From: Synchiropus splendidus
Taxonomy: Eukaryota > Chordata > Actinopteri > Syngnathiformes > Callionymidae
Length of the DNA stretch: 64,000 nucleotides
Direction of reading: 5' to 3'
Assembly (NCBI RefSeq): GCF_027744825.2
Contig: NC_071348.1
Location: 14,479,563 to 14,543,562 of the forward strand
This document shows positions 22,830 to 36,060 of the stretch, piece after piece; the first letter of the stretch is position 1, and each line of letters opens with the position of its first letter. Both the position numbers and the translations under genes were made by a program. The notes under the pieces were generated by a model. It ran no database searches and was not told the DNA's origin. It worked only from the letters and a program-made list of their open reading frames with translations.

Positions 22830-23863
22830 TGCAAGTCCAGAAGGAGTAAGCTGGATAAAAGACTTTTTGACGGACAGATTATGACAATGAGGAGGATGAT
22901 CATGAATGTATCAGAAGGAGGAGGAGGAGGTTTGTGTCGCAGCTCAGGTGTCTTGTTTTGTTGAGGTCTGTGCTCTTAAAAGCAATGGATGGAGAACATA
23001 ATTTAATAGATGAAAGATGTGACTTTTAAGAGTTTTGTTATTGGAGAATTGTATATTTTTATAATGCGATAAATTAGAGGGAGAGCAAATTTGAGAATAA
23101 TTTTGTATATTTTCTATATGACGGGGAAATGCCATGGTTATATCTTTTTTGTTATCGCGGCATCATAGAGAGACATAGATGGGTATTTTTCCGCTTGATT
23201 CTAACAATCGAGATGCAGCTGCATGAGCAAGGATGAAACAGTTGTAATATAGGGAGCTGATTTATCTTACAGTTGTGGATTTATATCTTTGTGTTGTTTT
23301 TTTTTCTCCTGAAGCACTTATTTTCTTTAGTCCTGGGAATGGGCATGCAAGAAGAGAGTTGGAGTAACACCAGGCTTGTACTCTGCATCCTTTTATTGTT
23401 AAGTTTATCCCCATCTCCCTATGATATGTTGTATTTTGGACATTTCTATGAGATTGTTATATATTTCTTATGTCCATGCTTTTGCCTTTTTCTCTATATC
23501 CTCTGCCACCAAACTGAAATTGACTCAGTTGATTGAATTGTGCTGGAAGCTTTCTGAAAATCGTCACGGTGACTCTTCTTCCCCTTATCTCTCCTCATCC
23601 TTTCAATACTAATGCTGTTTCTCGTTCTTGGCTTCTGTCTCCTGTTTCACGTGCACCAGTCTCATCTTGAAGTCAGTGTTGTCACGCATCTAACCTCCCA
23701 GTCAAATCACACTTCTAATGTTCTTTATAAGCACATTTGATTAGAGGGAAATATTCTGTATATTTGATGGGCTATTTTTGTCAATGGCATATTCCAGAGG
23801 AGAGGTGCGATTTCCTCGCTGAGCGGAATGTTGTTAATTTCTCAGATTTCTGGGAGAAATAAA
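22830..23863 (+). other. dbp: 3' UTR of dbp with polyadenylation signal
   Basis: AT-rich non-coding sequence follows the stop codon. The AATAAA at 23858-23863 is the best candidate polyadenylation signal. Another CACGTG lies at 23648-23653. Confidence 0.5.
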
Positions 23864-26557
23864 AGCCAAAATTTTCTTGTATTGATTCTCAGCTTGTTGC
23901 TATTTAGTGTATTTTTCCAATAATTCTTTCTTACTCTTCATACTTTTTCTGTATCTATGAACTCTTATGTAGCCACGACTTGTACACAGGGGCATGGTTC
24001 ACTGTAGTGATGACAGGGGAGTGTGATTTTCAAATCTCACCACATCGAGGAGTCACCGTTACCGCTCATGTTTTTGATTCCGATGATCCCTATTATGTCA
24101 ATGAATGGTTCTTCTTCCTTTTGGATGAGCTGTGGAACCTTGAAATATCATCCGCCATCTGTGTTTCCCACGAGGACTTTTCAAATGGAAAGAAATCCAT
24201 CACTCTGGTATTCCTGACTTGGACATTTCTGCATTGCTTCTTTCTCCCGTGGACACAACTTTGACTCTTTTATTTCTATTGGATCCCAGCCCAGATCGGT
24301 GGTGAAGCCCACTTGCTTCACCATTGACGATGGCGTCTGCTCCCAGCTCCGTCGGAACAACGCGCAACATCATCCTTTATTTCAGCCTCTCTCACCTTTG
24401 TCAGTGGTTGTTTGCTCTCCCGACAGGATTTAGTCTCGAATATCCTCACAGATGTGATTGATTCATCTTGTAGTGTCTCTAATTAAACTACAGCTGCCCT
24501 GCAATGTCACCAGTGTCCATGGTGCACAGCCCAACAAGTGCTGGTTATATGGATGTAGTTGATATTTTCCCAAAACACCAATAAAAGATTGTTCTCATTC
24601 ACTGTTATCTGGTCTTACTTTCCATCAAAAAGAACTCAATCGGGAGCCTAAGTCACGCCCATTTACTTCCGCCTCACGGGACGTAAGTTGACAAAGAGTC
24701 AATGCAGAGATAAAAGTTATTGATCTAGCTTGAAATATGTCAAAGATCTCACATATGATGTCTGTGAACTTGAAAGGTACATTTATAATGGCCAGAAATT
24801 TACTTAATAATAACTAACAATGTTCAGAGAATCAAGATTCTGGTTGAATTTCTCTTAAATCCCAAGCCCATACAGCACTCAGGCTCGATTGCTGGTGTAT
24901 AACATCCATGCTATTACTACAAACATCCAATAATAACGTCATTGATAGCCAACCTTCAAGCATTGAAGGTTCAAATTATCTCACAGATTAGCCAGATATA
25001 TAGTTCAACATAACATAACCCCCATGCAAGGATTTAAAAAAGTTGTTTTTCTGCATATTTTTTTGCAGATGTACTGACTTGTACCATACTGTATTGTCCT
25101 GTACGCTTTTTTGATGATGTTTGCTTGTGGATGCAGATTTCTATTCTACTGCTTCTATTTGTTCTCATTTCCAGTAAGCAAGGGTAACCTGGTCAGTCCA
25201 GTTCGAAAGGTCGGGAGATAGCAGACACAGCTAAAATGCAACTTTTCAGGCAAGTTAGAGCAGTGCACACCTTCTTAACCTCCCTGATCAGGGTCATCTC
25301 CTGACCATTTGGAGCCTGACACAGTGATTCACCTTTTAGCTGCCTGTAGAAACAACCTCCCTGTTGCACTGAAACATGTGAAACCCCCCCAGCTATGTCC
25401 ATATTGCAGGCCTCTTGGTCTCCTCTCATTAGTTTGGCTCTCCTTAGATTTCTGCCTGAAAAACAAATCCACGATTGCCATGTAGCTTATTCCTTCTATT
25501 TACTGAATGAGGCAAAATGAGCTGAGAAAAAAAAACATTATTAATGAAACAAGCAAAAATAAATAAAGAATACAAGGGAAATGTTTTAGTAAACCAGAAA
25601 GTAGAAGTATACATTTAAATACATAATATATATGTCATTAAATGCTGATAGTTCCTTTTTGTATGAAGGGTTTCAATATAGAAACATAAGTGTTGTTGGA
25701 CACACATGGGGGTACACAGATTTCCTCCTTGATACGAGTTGTGTACATTACTTACAAAGGGTTTCAGACCTTTAATCCTCATCAACCCAAACCCAACAAT
25801 GTCCTTCTTTGTGTTTATGCTTCCTCTTCAGAGCTAAATCAAATTGAAAACAGAGGATGCCTTCCAACTCCTCATCTCACCTTCTTTTTCAGTGGATGTA
25901 TTTGCTAGACTCAAAACATTAATGGGCAATCCATTTGAAGACAGCATTTGTTTTAGGATCAGGTGTGTTTATTAATCTATCAATGGAAAGCTTTTCAGCA
26001 AAAGTGTTCTATATCACCTTACAAGCATTTTCTTCATTTGAAACTGTGTGATATTGGGTTATAATTTGACAATTATTAACTAAAGATTAAACAAAGTGGT
26101 GACACTCCATTTGGTTCTGAGGTCCATCCCTGCGCAAGGTCATCCACCCTCGGTCACTGGACAAGTTTTGGCCGAACATAAAACTTTGATGGTCCCCTGC
26201 CGTCTAATTCAAATGAAGGCGTTATTGTGCATCTCACACCTCCACCGGATTGCAGTGGTGTAAAAAGTCAATGGTGGACTTCAAACATGACTCACACTGA
26301 ATAAAATTCCTGAGTTGATTGTGCTTACGTTTTGTTTACTCGTGTTTGTTTGGCCGTGTGCAGACGTAGCCGCCTACTCTCCAGCATCCTTGTTAACTGC
26401 TGTATCAACAGAAATGGGTGAAAGGTTCTCCAAACTGGAATTTTTCTCTTTTCCCAACGCAAACCAGATGTGTGCTCCTGGGCTGTACCCTGCCTTTGTG
26501 TCTCTCACTCCTTCCCCTTCTTTACCTCCCCCCACCCTCACCCTTTGTTCCTCTTCC
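23864..26557. other. Intergenic DNA between dbp and the WAP-CCP gene
   Basis: No exon with plausible splice sites and recognisable protein similarity was found. A second AATAAA at 24580-24585 could end a longer dbp transcript. The rest is AT-rich. Confidence 0.4.
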
Positions 26558-26565
26558 TTTAAAAT
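26558..26565 (+). promoter_or_regulatory. TATA-like element of the WAP-CCP gene
   Basis: TTTAAAAT lies 51 bp before the ATG. A start site about 30 bp downstream would give a very short 5' UTR, as is common for secreted plasma-protein genes. Tentative. Confidence 0.35.
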
Positions 26566-26615
26566 GCTGCGGCTGCACGGCCCTCCCTTATATCGTCTAA
26601 AGGCCGGCTGAGAAG

Positions 26616-27564
26616 ATGCACGGTGCACTGCTGCTTCTGTCCCTGTGGGCTCTGACTGGCGCTGTGGCCCCCCAACCTGCCGGTAAGACCCTCTCCATCA
26701 TCCAGCTAGTGCACTGAGCAGCAATGCTGATTGGTAACTTCATTATTCTGAGCTGCTATTCAATCGTGAATTTTCAATGAATGATGCCGGCGCAGATATG
26801 GAGATAGCCCTTCCTGTTTGGAACCCAAACAGTTGTGAAGGGGCCTCTTTAAGAGCTGGGGCCTTGGTGTACAGTAGCTTTGCCACAGTGTTATTATGTC
26901 TTACTATTGAAAACATTCAACATTAGCTACATTTTCATTGTTCATCTGACATTTTTAGGAATGACGAATTAGGAAATACATTACACATCTGCCATTGCCC
27001 AGCTGGTGTAGTTTGTACTTGCCATTTATTGATCTTTAAAAGAGTCAATGACATAAAGAAATTGGGCATGGTGTGACAAAATATTCAAAGTATTGCAGTC
27101 CTGCTCTTTGCGTGTCCACTTCTCACCAGTGTTTGTCTATTCCCATCATATATTTGTCACCAGAAGCTATAGCACTGGCCCTCAGGCTGATGTTTCATGC
27201 CGTGCTAATCCTCACGGTACAGCACGTGTGTGTTTGGGGTGAAAAAGTGGTCACATGTGTGAATACAGTAGCACACATGTTCTTATTCTGAGAAATGAAG
27301 AATGGGGAGCCCACCCGACTCCCCACCCAAGTGCTCTGTGGGTGTAGATGTTGGCATGGATTGCGAGGTGGGCGCGAGCCAAATCACAACAGGAATGTAG
27401 AATGAGTTAAAATTTAACAGCTTTGGTGGACAACGTTTAACAGACCACCCACACCTTGATGACTCTCCACATGGAGAAAAACATTTGCGTGTTATTGTGG
27501 CCCTGAATGCTTGTAGCTTCCCACAGGCCATTAACAAAGTCCAGGTAAACAGCAGGTCATTAGG

Positions 27565-27616
<52 letters not shown>

Positions 27617-30600
27617 TGCTACAACAGGGTCCTGTCCAGAGAGACTGCTAGGAGACGAGAGAAGGAGAAGCTGCCCACGTCCCTGCAGGACAGACAGAGA
27701 TTGTGGCAATAAGCGTCAGTGTCTGTGCGACGGTCAGTGTGGTCTCAGCTGTGTGGCTCCAGGTAAGTACACATGTGGACTCCCCGCAAGAGTCACTGTG
27801 GGGTCACTTGTGTTTGTGTGTGTGTGTAAGCAGCTGTGTCAACAAACACATTTGAGGAGAACAGTTCAGACGAAAGTCTAGTCCTTGAGCAGAAGTCTCT
27901 TAACTGTCCCTGTGTGACCCAGAGGTCAATTTCATATCAACACTACATGCAATCTTGCTCTAGTTTCTATAAGTTTATAGTTTATTATAGTATACTTTTT
28001 TTACTTACAGAAGCCATTTTATACATTTGTTTTGATAACAATTCGCTTTCATTGTTTTTGTAAATAATTTTGGATAATAATAATAATCATCATCATTCGT
28101 TTCATCAGTATTATTATTATTATAAGGTCTCATTTATAATTCACATTAGTCCACTCATAAGACACCATATTGCATTTACCAGGCTTTATAGAGGATGTGA
28201 TGTTTGTGTTTATCAATCATGACTAGTGACAAGGGTTTGTTAAATATTGAAAAGTGTAAAACTTGAGAAATTACCTTTATTTGTATTAACATTATACAGT
28301 GTGCTTAGGTTAAGAGTTTGGTTTTTGTGTCCCATGCGTGAATGGAGTTTGATGCCTGACTGTTATTGTGCTCTTTAATTTAAAGTTTGGAATAGTTAGT
28401 CATTCCATGACAATATACATTTTTTCTATAGTTCGTTTCCTCTTAATTTTTCATACTTGTTTCTCTCTGTGTTCCCCCTTCACTTTTGGTTATGTGACTT
28501 TAAATGAGTTAATATTTAAGATAAAAAATATTTACTGTAGTTTTTAATCATTTAAATCTATGAAATGACATTTAGTTTTACAATTATTTGTTTGTATTTT
28601 AATCATGATGAAAAGGTGAAGGACACCCTGGGAGGAAGTCTATATTAGGGCTCATAAAGACATTCAATCCAGTCAAGTACCACATCCGTCCTCCTTTATT
28701 AACACCTCATATTTTTGAGAATCCTTCTCTAAATCTCTCTCCTTGCTGCCCTCCCCCCCACAGGTCGTACTTGTCCTTGGCCTCTGCCCTCCAGTGACAA
28801 CGCTGTGGCTCGTCTCCTCTCTCCCACTCACTCCTTCTCGGCTCTGCTCGAAGTGCGTTGCAAACCAGGCTTCATGCTTCCCAACGGGCTGGACACCACT
28901 ATTCGCCGTTGTCAGGGTGACCGTCAGTGGAGTGGCGACAAGCCCGTCTGCACAGGTCAGTGCCGGACTCCAGAAGACCATTACCTGTTCAGATCATGTG
29001 ACCAAGCACCACTGACAAACAGACGTAGGACTTAATCCTCAATGTTGTACCAGGGTGAGTTGAGGAGCGATTACTGTATTCAAATATAAAGCCGTTATGT
29101 CATGGTGCTGACAAAGATGAACTTTCCACTGTTACCATGGCAACCAGGGACGTGCTGCGTGAATGGTCATCTGATGGTGTCAAACTGCTTTGATCTGAGC
29201 GTGTTTGTGTTTTAACATTCATAATATTGTCCCTTCTGAGGCAACATAAACACAGAAGTACTGTAGACTTTGAAGAATAAAAGAATAATTATTCCAAATT
29301 ACCAAATTAAGCATGAACTCACATGGGAAAAAAAAACTTTTCTATTTTTTGAATCAACATTTATTTCAGTGGTGGGACATGACATAAAAAAGTAATGACA
29401 CTTGAATGAATCTGTACACAAAATTAAGCACATTATTATTATTTGGGTTTCACTCTCCTTCATCGTGGATGTTTTGGTTGTGACACCACATTGTATATGA
29501 ACTGGTATGTGGTGTCACAACCAAAACAAACTGTAATACATCCATCAAAATGAAGTCCCAACTCTAGTTCATTTCGATCACATTCTGTTGTCATTATTTA
29601 CTTTGTTGTTGGAGAGCGAATGAAGATTAAAAGAACAAAACCGGTGGCAACATGTTTCTCAAAAGACAACATGGTAACACTGCACTTTAAGTATTACCTA
29701 TCATACAGTATTAGTCCATCAACAAGACATCATCATTTCTCAGGTTTCATTGAACATGTTATGAATGTTCAGAATAATTCATGGTAGCAGTAACCCCCCT
29801 AACTCTTTTTGTCATACGTGGTTATGAATATTCATAACATCATCTATAAAGCCTTATGAATGCATAAATGAATGTACCAATAATGCATGACAGATGAGAC
29901 CTTAATATAAGGTGTAACTGAACACAAGCCTGATGTACTGTAATACTTCTGACTGACGCGAGAGGTGGTGGACACCCTTGCTTCTGGACAGACATCCACT
30001 CCAACTCACAATAAAGTCACTTCTGCATGTCTTTGGGAGGAAACAGGATTCCCAGAAAAGCCTCAAGCTGGAATAGATCCAGCAACTGTGAGTTCAAAAT
30101 GAGAACTTCCTCCCTTGCGCTGTACACATTGCCTATGTTTAACATCAAGGATGTCAAATGCAAATCCACTAGATTTGTACATGCATTATTTGGGTTCTAC
30201 ACATTTTTTAAATATACTTCTAACAAGCTTTACCTGTTTCAACAGACAAGTTATCACCACCTTAAAAATGAAGGAGCCAAATGCAAATAAAGAGCTGTGT
30301 ATACATAAATGACGAATGAATACAATCACAAATACATCATTTTCCAACAAGCCCAAACCTACATCCTTTTCATCTTGTCGTAAAAAAAAAAAAAAGCCTC
30401 TTAAACAAATCCCACACATTCATTGAATCATGCACAAGTTACATGTATGTTGTTACAGAATATCAGGCCAAATATTGAAAATGCTGGAGCATCCTCACTC
30501 TCTTTGTCACACATTACCTGTATTTGCTTCCATGATTCTTCTCCTCGGTGAAGCCTGATCTCACAGGTGCTAGGATTTAATGTCCGGATGACGTCTCTAT

Positions 30601-33600
30601 TTCAGAAATTAGAACAACAGGAACATGGAACCTCCGTGCCTCATCGGGACATGTTTGTTTCCTCGCTCCTCTCTTCCCACCTAGAACACAACATCATCCT
30701 CATGTTCTTTCTGACTTCCTTTAGCTGGCATCATAAGAAATCCTTGTGCCAAAGGTTGTGTTTCATACATGACACAGTTTGCATCACCTCTTATGAGTCC
30801 TTGAACATGCCGGGTGCAGGCATCAGCCCGTTTTACTGCTCTAATTCTCGCACGGCATCCTCTCCTGCTGAGAGAGGGTAGGTGGGCTGAGTGTTTTGGA
30901 TTGTGTTTTTCTTGTGTGCAAAGCCCCTTTATGGTTGTGGAAAGGCAGTGGGCGGCACACCTCTGTCAAAGAGGCGCTGAGCCGTGTGCACTTGCTTCGA
31001 GGGACCGGGGATGCTTGTGTGTGAGTTTGAGCCTCCGAGTGGAAGACATGGCATTAGCAATAGTGAATTAGCTCTCAAGTGCATGTGTTTAAAATGTCTG
31101 GGGTTGAATTGTTTGGAGGCTTGTATGTATAGAGGCTACTATGTTCGCATAGGTGCGTTCATCTGAAACAGGTTTTTCTGTGTTAGTTGTGTACATAGGG
31201 GATACTTGTGTCACAGTCTCCACATGCTGGTGTGTGTGCGTGGGCGACACATCACAGCCAGGAGAGTCAGAGTACTCTGTTGCTCATGCAGCTCCAGGCC
31301 TTTCTGTTCCCTGCTCTCTTCTCCTTTGCTCTCCTCACCCCCTTCTCCTCACATCTTTTTCTCCTTTCACCATCTTCTATCTCAGCCTCTGATGAGGTTC
31401 TCTCTTTACAATGGGAACCAAGGATGAGCCTCCTGCCGGGGGATGTTTCGTTTGCGGTGGATCGTCTTTTATGTCATAAAGAAACGTGGCTGGACTTTGA
31501 TTCTTCTTTTATTGCTCTGATTGAATAAAATCTTTTTTATTCATTTTTAATAGATGCTGGATAACAAACAGCTGCTTCACTGCTCCGCCTTGTGTGGGTC
31601 GCACTGGCAGAGGAGCAGTATATCAAAACAGAATTCAGCTCTCGGCTCTCATCCGCAGCCAAACAGTCGCGTAACTCTCCCATTGGCCCCTTTACATTTT
31701 TATATTAATGTTCCTCTTCTCAGATACCTAAGTCAGCCCTTAGGCAGGATCCGTCTCTCCCTTTAAAGTCATTCTTGGCTCTCCAAACCTCTGCTTTTTA
31801 CAGCTCAGGTCACTGCGGCCCGTCTCCAAGCACCACTCTCAGTATTTATATTTCTATGGAGTGTGAAGAGCTCAAACTTTCCCTCACCGGCACTGCGAGG
31901 CGTTACACAACCACACAATATAGATTTGGAGGGTTCACCTTCCTCTCCAGCTTTGGAGTGTTATTCAAGATACACTTTTATAACTCGAATAAAATGATGT
32001 GCCTTTCATTCTCCCTGCACAGTGTGTCATCATTAAATATGCGTATTAGAGTGACAAAGACATGACGTTTTACTTAGTAGTTGCTTATTAGTTATTTGCT
32101 GTCACAATGGTACTAGCAAAGTTTATAGTTACTTAGAGTGCTTATATTTGTTAGAAAATAAACAAGTGGCTGCAATATCAGCTTATGGTTAGCTTATTAA
32201 GTACTGTAGTAATTTGAATTTAATACATTGTAAATAACGACTCACTGTCATAGGAATTGTTAAATTAAGTAATGTTTGTAATATTATAGTGCAGATAACA
32301 GTAAAGGGCTTCATAGAAAAAGGAATAAAAATGGTACCGTGAGCACAACTACCTGTAGTTGTATTACTTTAAGTAGTGAAAGTGATGTAGAAACAATAAT
32401 GGAATCAGTGGAGAAACACCCTTGCTGTTGTAGTAGAAGCGGCAGAAGTATTGGTATTAGTATGTAGTTGTAAAAGTAGCTGTTAACCCAACTGTCAAGT
32501 ACTTAAAGCTGAAAACATCACAAAAGATGAGGCCGATGTTGTATTCGATGTTGGCAGTGCTTGTAGTACTTCTGTAATGGAGTTGTGGTATTACCATTAT
32601 ATCTAGTGGAAGTATCGAGTTATTAAGTAATAACAAATAGAGTTGTTTGATTTACTTCAACTGCTGATGTTATCTTTGTTATCTCATCTTATCCTGACCA
32701 GAGGAACTGTTTGAAATAGTAAAAGCAGAAACGAGACTTGTTGCTTGGCATTAGTAGTGGACAAAATATTCAAGCAGATTATTTTAATGCTTCTGTCGAA
32801 GTTACTAGCAGGAGGACCAGTTGTGAAAAGGTAGAATTTGTGTGACAGTACCGTGTACCTTCCCTCCCTGTCAGTGAGCCACACTCATGGAGCTCGTCTT
32901 TTCCCTCTGATTTTCAGAAACTCAGCCGTCGGAGCCTTCTTTGGTCAGCAGCTGCCCTCTACCTGAGGAAGTGATGGACACCTTCATCATTCAGGGCGAC
33001 GCTGCCGTTGGAACCTCCATCCGCTACAGCTGCCTGTCAGGGTGAGCGCGTGGGCTCTGCATACTGAAACCTGAAAAGGTAGACAGTGATGGAGGAAGTG
33101 AGAGAAGAAGTGTGAAGCCGATGGAGAGAAAAGCTTGAATAGGTGTTGGGAAGCGAGGGAGGATGAGCGATGAATGGCAGGAATTCATGTTGATCTCCTT
33201 GCTGACAGTCTCTCCATTGAGCTAACTAGGTCATTACAGACTAATCTTCCATTGACTCATGCTGAGTCACGCGCTGGGCTAGATGAGTGGATTAATCATC
33301 TACAATTTAGATGGAGAGGCCTGGAGCCGAAAAAGAGTCTTATTTACACCTTATTTCCCATTTTTAAAAAAGCCCTTTGCATTGATCTAACATGGTCGTG
33401 TCGTGACACGTGTGTCTCCTCTGTGCTGCAGGGCCGGCATCGTGGGCAGCAGTGAAAATTTCTGTCAAGATAATGCAACCTGGCAGTATCCTCACCCCAT
33501 CTGTGAAAGTAAGTCAGCAGTGTCTTCTATTTGCCTGTCCTGAAGACTGGTAGAAGAACAACTAGATGAATGTAAAGTGGCGTTTGAATTATTATAGCAG

Positions 33601-34533
33601 TGTGTTGTGCAATATTTGTCTTCATATGGGTTAATGATTAAAATAAATAAATGGAAATAACGTCTGTATGGTGTTTTACTGCCATCTAGTGTGCAAAAGC
33701 GGAACGACTATTAGAATTACCATAGTGACGGCGGTGTTTTGGCTGACTAGGACCAGTATTCGGGTAAAGGTTGACTGATCGTCTGCTTCTTTTAGAGGTA
33801 TACTGCCAGCCTCCTCGGGAGGTGGAGCAGGGCTACGTGGTGGCGGTCCAGAAGACTGAATATGAAGTGGGCTTCGACATCCATTATCTCTGCAAAAAGA
33901 ACTTCCTGCTGGATGGACCACAGAAGGTCACCTGCCTGCCCAATGGCAGCTGGAGCGCATCACCTCCCCACTGCAGAGGTGAGGGCAACCATGGAATCTT
34001 TACATGACTACTTACATACACCTTCCACCGTTCATCCAGCTTGAAGCCATTTCGAACTCAAGGGCTGTGTAACTGATTCAGTACTCACACAAGCATTTAC
34101 TCTGGAAATAGAAATGGATCTGTATTATAAAGAGGAAGAAGCTCAACCTGATATAAAGAGTTTTGTTTTCCACCCCGCAGCTCGATGCCTCATTCCTGCA
34201 GAGAGAAGCCGCGTGCTGATTGGAGGACAGAAGCGCTGGCCGTTCGACATTACAGACGCCATGGTACATCATGGCGAGACTGTCACATTCTTCTGCAAGC
34301 ATCCTCGTAAACAGTGCGGCTACACCTCAACCCAGGTCTGCCTCGATGGAAAGCTGCAGAGTCCGGCCTGCTACCTTGGTAAACCTTTGGACTTTGGGCC
34401 ACTTGTTGGCTGCTGAAATATTCACGTTTATACATCATTTTTCCCCTCAGAACCCACGTGGCTGCAGTACAAACTCTTCCCTCACCGGCTGGTCTCAGAG
34501 ATTGATGCATGTGAGTCGGGTGATGAGGAGTGA
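26616..34533 (+). CDS. Secreted WAP + 3 CCP/sushi + APOH domain V-like protein (352 aa, 8 exons)
   Basis: Exons 26616-26682, 27628-27762, 28764-28955, 32918-33041, 33432-33508, 33796-33978, 34181-34378 and 34451-34533 join in frame with GT-AG introns. Exon 1 encodes a signal peptide (LLLLSLWALTGAVA). Exon 2 (23-67) has eight cysteines in WAP four-disulfide order, but the usual adjacent CC is C-L-C. CCP1 is exon 3 (C71, C100, C117, W123, C130). CCP2 is split over exons 4-5 (C144, C170, C184, W190, C197). CCP3 is exon 6 (C202, C231, C245, W251, C258). Exons 7-8 hold six cysteines (262, 298, 305, 313, 323, 346). Their 6-7-9-residue spacing and the FFCKHPRKQC block match beta-2-glycoprotein I domain V, which binds anionic phospholipid. 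It is probably an extracellular or plasma protein. The phospholipid role is inferred: lysines are fewer, though a Trp (residue 329) sits in the tail loop. A short acidic tail ESGDEE follows the last Cys. Confidence 0.88.
27566..27615. repeat. (TG)n microsatellite abutting a splice acceptor
   Basis: About 25 uninterrupted TG units end 12 bp before the acceptor ACAACAG|GG of WAP-CCP exon 2 (exon start 27628). They occupy the place where a polypyrimidine tract would be expected. Confidence 0.95.
28121..28206. repeat. Degenerate copy of a dispersed fish repeat
   Basis: This stretch contains ATAAGGTCTCATT, ATTAGTCCA-like and AGGCTTTATAGAGGATGTGATG segments. They resemble, in both orientations, parts of the 29667-29919 element in the next intron. 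The similarity is partial and was judged by eye. Confidence 0.4.
29470..29528. repeat. Perfect 22-bp inverted repeat (hairpin)
   Basis: Left arm 29470-29491 is exactly complementary to right arm 29507-29528, with a 15-nt loop. It lies in the large third intron of the WAP-CCP gene. It may be the core of a miniature transposon. Confidence 0.85.
29667..29919. mobile_element. Short foldback repeat of the GTAACACT...AAGGTGTAAC type
   Basis: The ends (GGTAACACTGCACTTTAAG on the left, the reverse complement of AATATAAGGTGTAACT on the right) resemble each other as inverted termini. The inside holds an 18-bp perfect palindrome at 29821-29838. Similar ends are common in fish miniature DNA elements. 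No target duplication was identified. Confidence 0.45.
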
Positions 34534-36060
34534 TGACTTCCGCCGTCCGACCTCCACCCACACAGCCCTCTGCCACAACATGAACACATCCTGACGAAGA
34601 CCAGCACGCTCGCTGCACTGGCAGGCGAAGCTGTCTGACGGGATGAGCCTTTGGCATTTTTACCATAGCCAAAGTTTTGAATAGCACCTGTATATGTATG
34701 TCTCGCTGAGTCAATGACAACTGTTTCCATTGCCCGCATGTCTCAGGGCTGAAGGTTGCAGTGACGACAATGCAACACTATAATTTCCATGATTTAGCAT
34801 CTGGTTCTATGGCAGCACTTGCTGCTCTTCTAAAGTAACAGCGTATTGTTATCACTGGTACCATCAGATAAGCTACTGTAGCTTCAATTGTCTCCACTCT
34901 TGATGCTCTCACATGTTTATATCAGCTCCAGCACCAGAATTGCAGAGATACAGCAGCTTGACCCATGTCCTCCCACGACTCATTTAACTTTTAGTCCTTG
35001 ACTGACCTTTTTTGGATTCAAAGAACACACCTGGACTTTGGTTTGGCTCTTTAAATCATGTATCCTTACTCAGTTGGAAGCTCTGAGTCCCAGTCCAGGT
35101 GTATTGTAGTCAAAGTGTGACATACAGCCATAAAGATAGTATGTGTACAGCCTCAGCTTATATTCATGTTGATGTGTCAGACTATGACAACTGACAAGGA
35201 GATGGACTGTGGAGCAATTTCTGGTGTGTAAGGCCATCAACTTTGTTTGCTAACATTAGCAATACGTGTTATAAGTGCATTTAAACACACATGATTCCGC
35301 TTTAAAGCGTTTTTGTTTCAACAGTGTGATCAACTCAGGGTCCCTCCCACGGCTAAACCAGAGGTGTCCAGGCATTCTTATTCATACTTGAACACAAACT
35401 TAAGTGGATAAATATACCGATCACCCATCCCAAGAGGCATCGACATTAAAGATGGTGCTGCACGTCCTAATCATCTGGATAAAGATGATAGCTTCTGTTT
35501 TTGTTAAATGATTCTTTTTTAGGGAGTCATGTCACATCAGGTCACATGATTCCTTATTGCATTTATTTCACAGTCATTTCCTGTTGCAATACAACAATGG
35601 AACCAAAGGAAGCAGACATCTTATTGATACCCTTGGGAAAGGTTACCTGGAGTCACCCAATGGGCAGCAGGAAGTTGTCCATTGGTGTGGTGGGAATGTG
35701 GTTGTCCATCAGTGCGTGGTCTGTGCTGACCCGTTCCAGTGTGACCCATGTGTAACTGGGATAGATTCCTGAATAACCGGTCAAGTCACCCAACCTTCAG
35801 CCTCCAGACGGCCAACAATATCTTCTATTTTTACTGAGTGACTTGCCTCTTCTTTCTTTCTTTCACCTGCCCAGACGCATCAAGCGTGAAGTCTAGTAAG
35901 TTTGAGTGGTTTGAAATAAAATGTCCAAACACATGCTATGGCTGACTCCAGTTCATCCCCCACTGTCTGCCTCCTTCCTCGCCCTGTCTCACCGATTGTT
36001 CCTCAGGCTGCAGGTTCAACTCCACCATAGGCTGAACATTGCTCCTGGTGGGACCCGGTA
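34534..36060. other. 3' UTR of the WAP-CCP gene and intergenic DNA
   Basis: No convincing gene and no clear AATAAA close to the stop. One open frame at 35501-35755 lacks recognisable similarity and is probably chance. Confidence 0.4.

Noticed and set aside
27567..27627. Val-Cys repeat frame leading into the WAP exon
   Set aside because: It is the (TG)n microsatellite read as codons; the exon begins at the acceptor before 27628.
28956..29035. Continuation of WAP-CCP exon 3 past 28955
   Set aside because: GTCAGT after ACAG is a usable donor, the CCP is complete at its fourth cysteine, and the frame soon stops.
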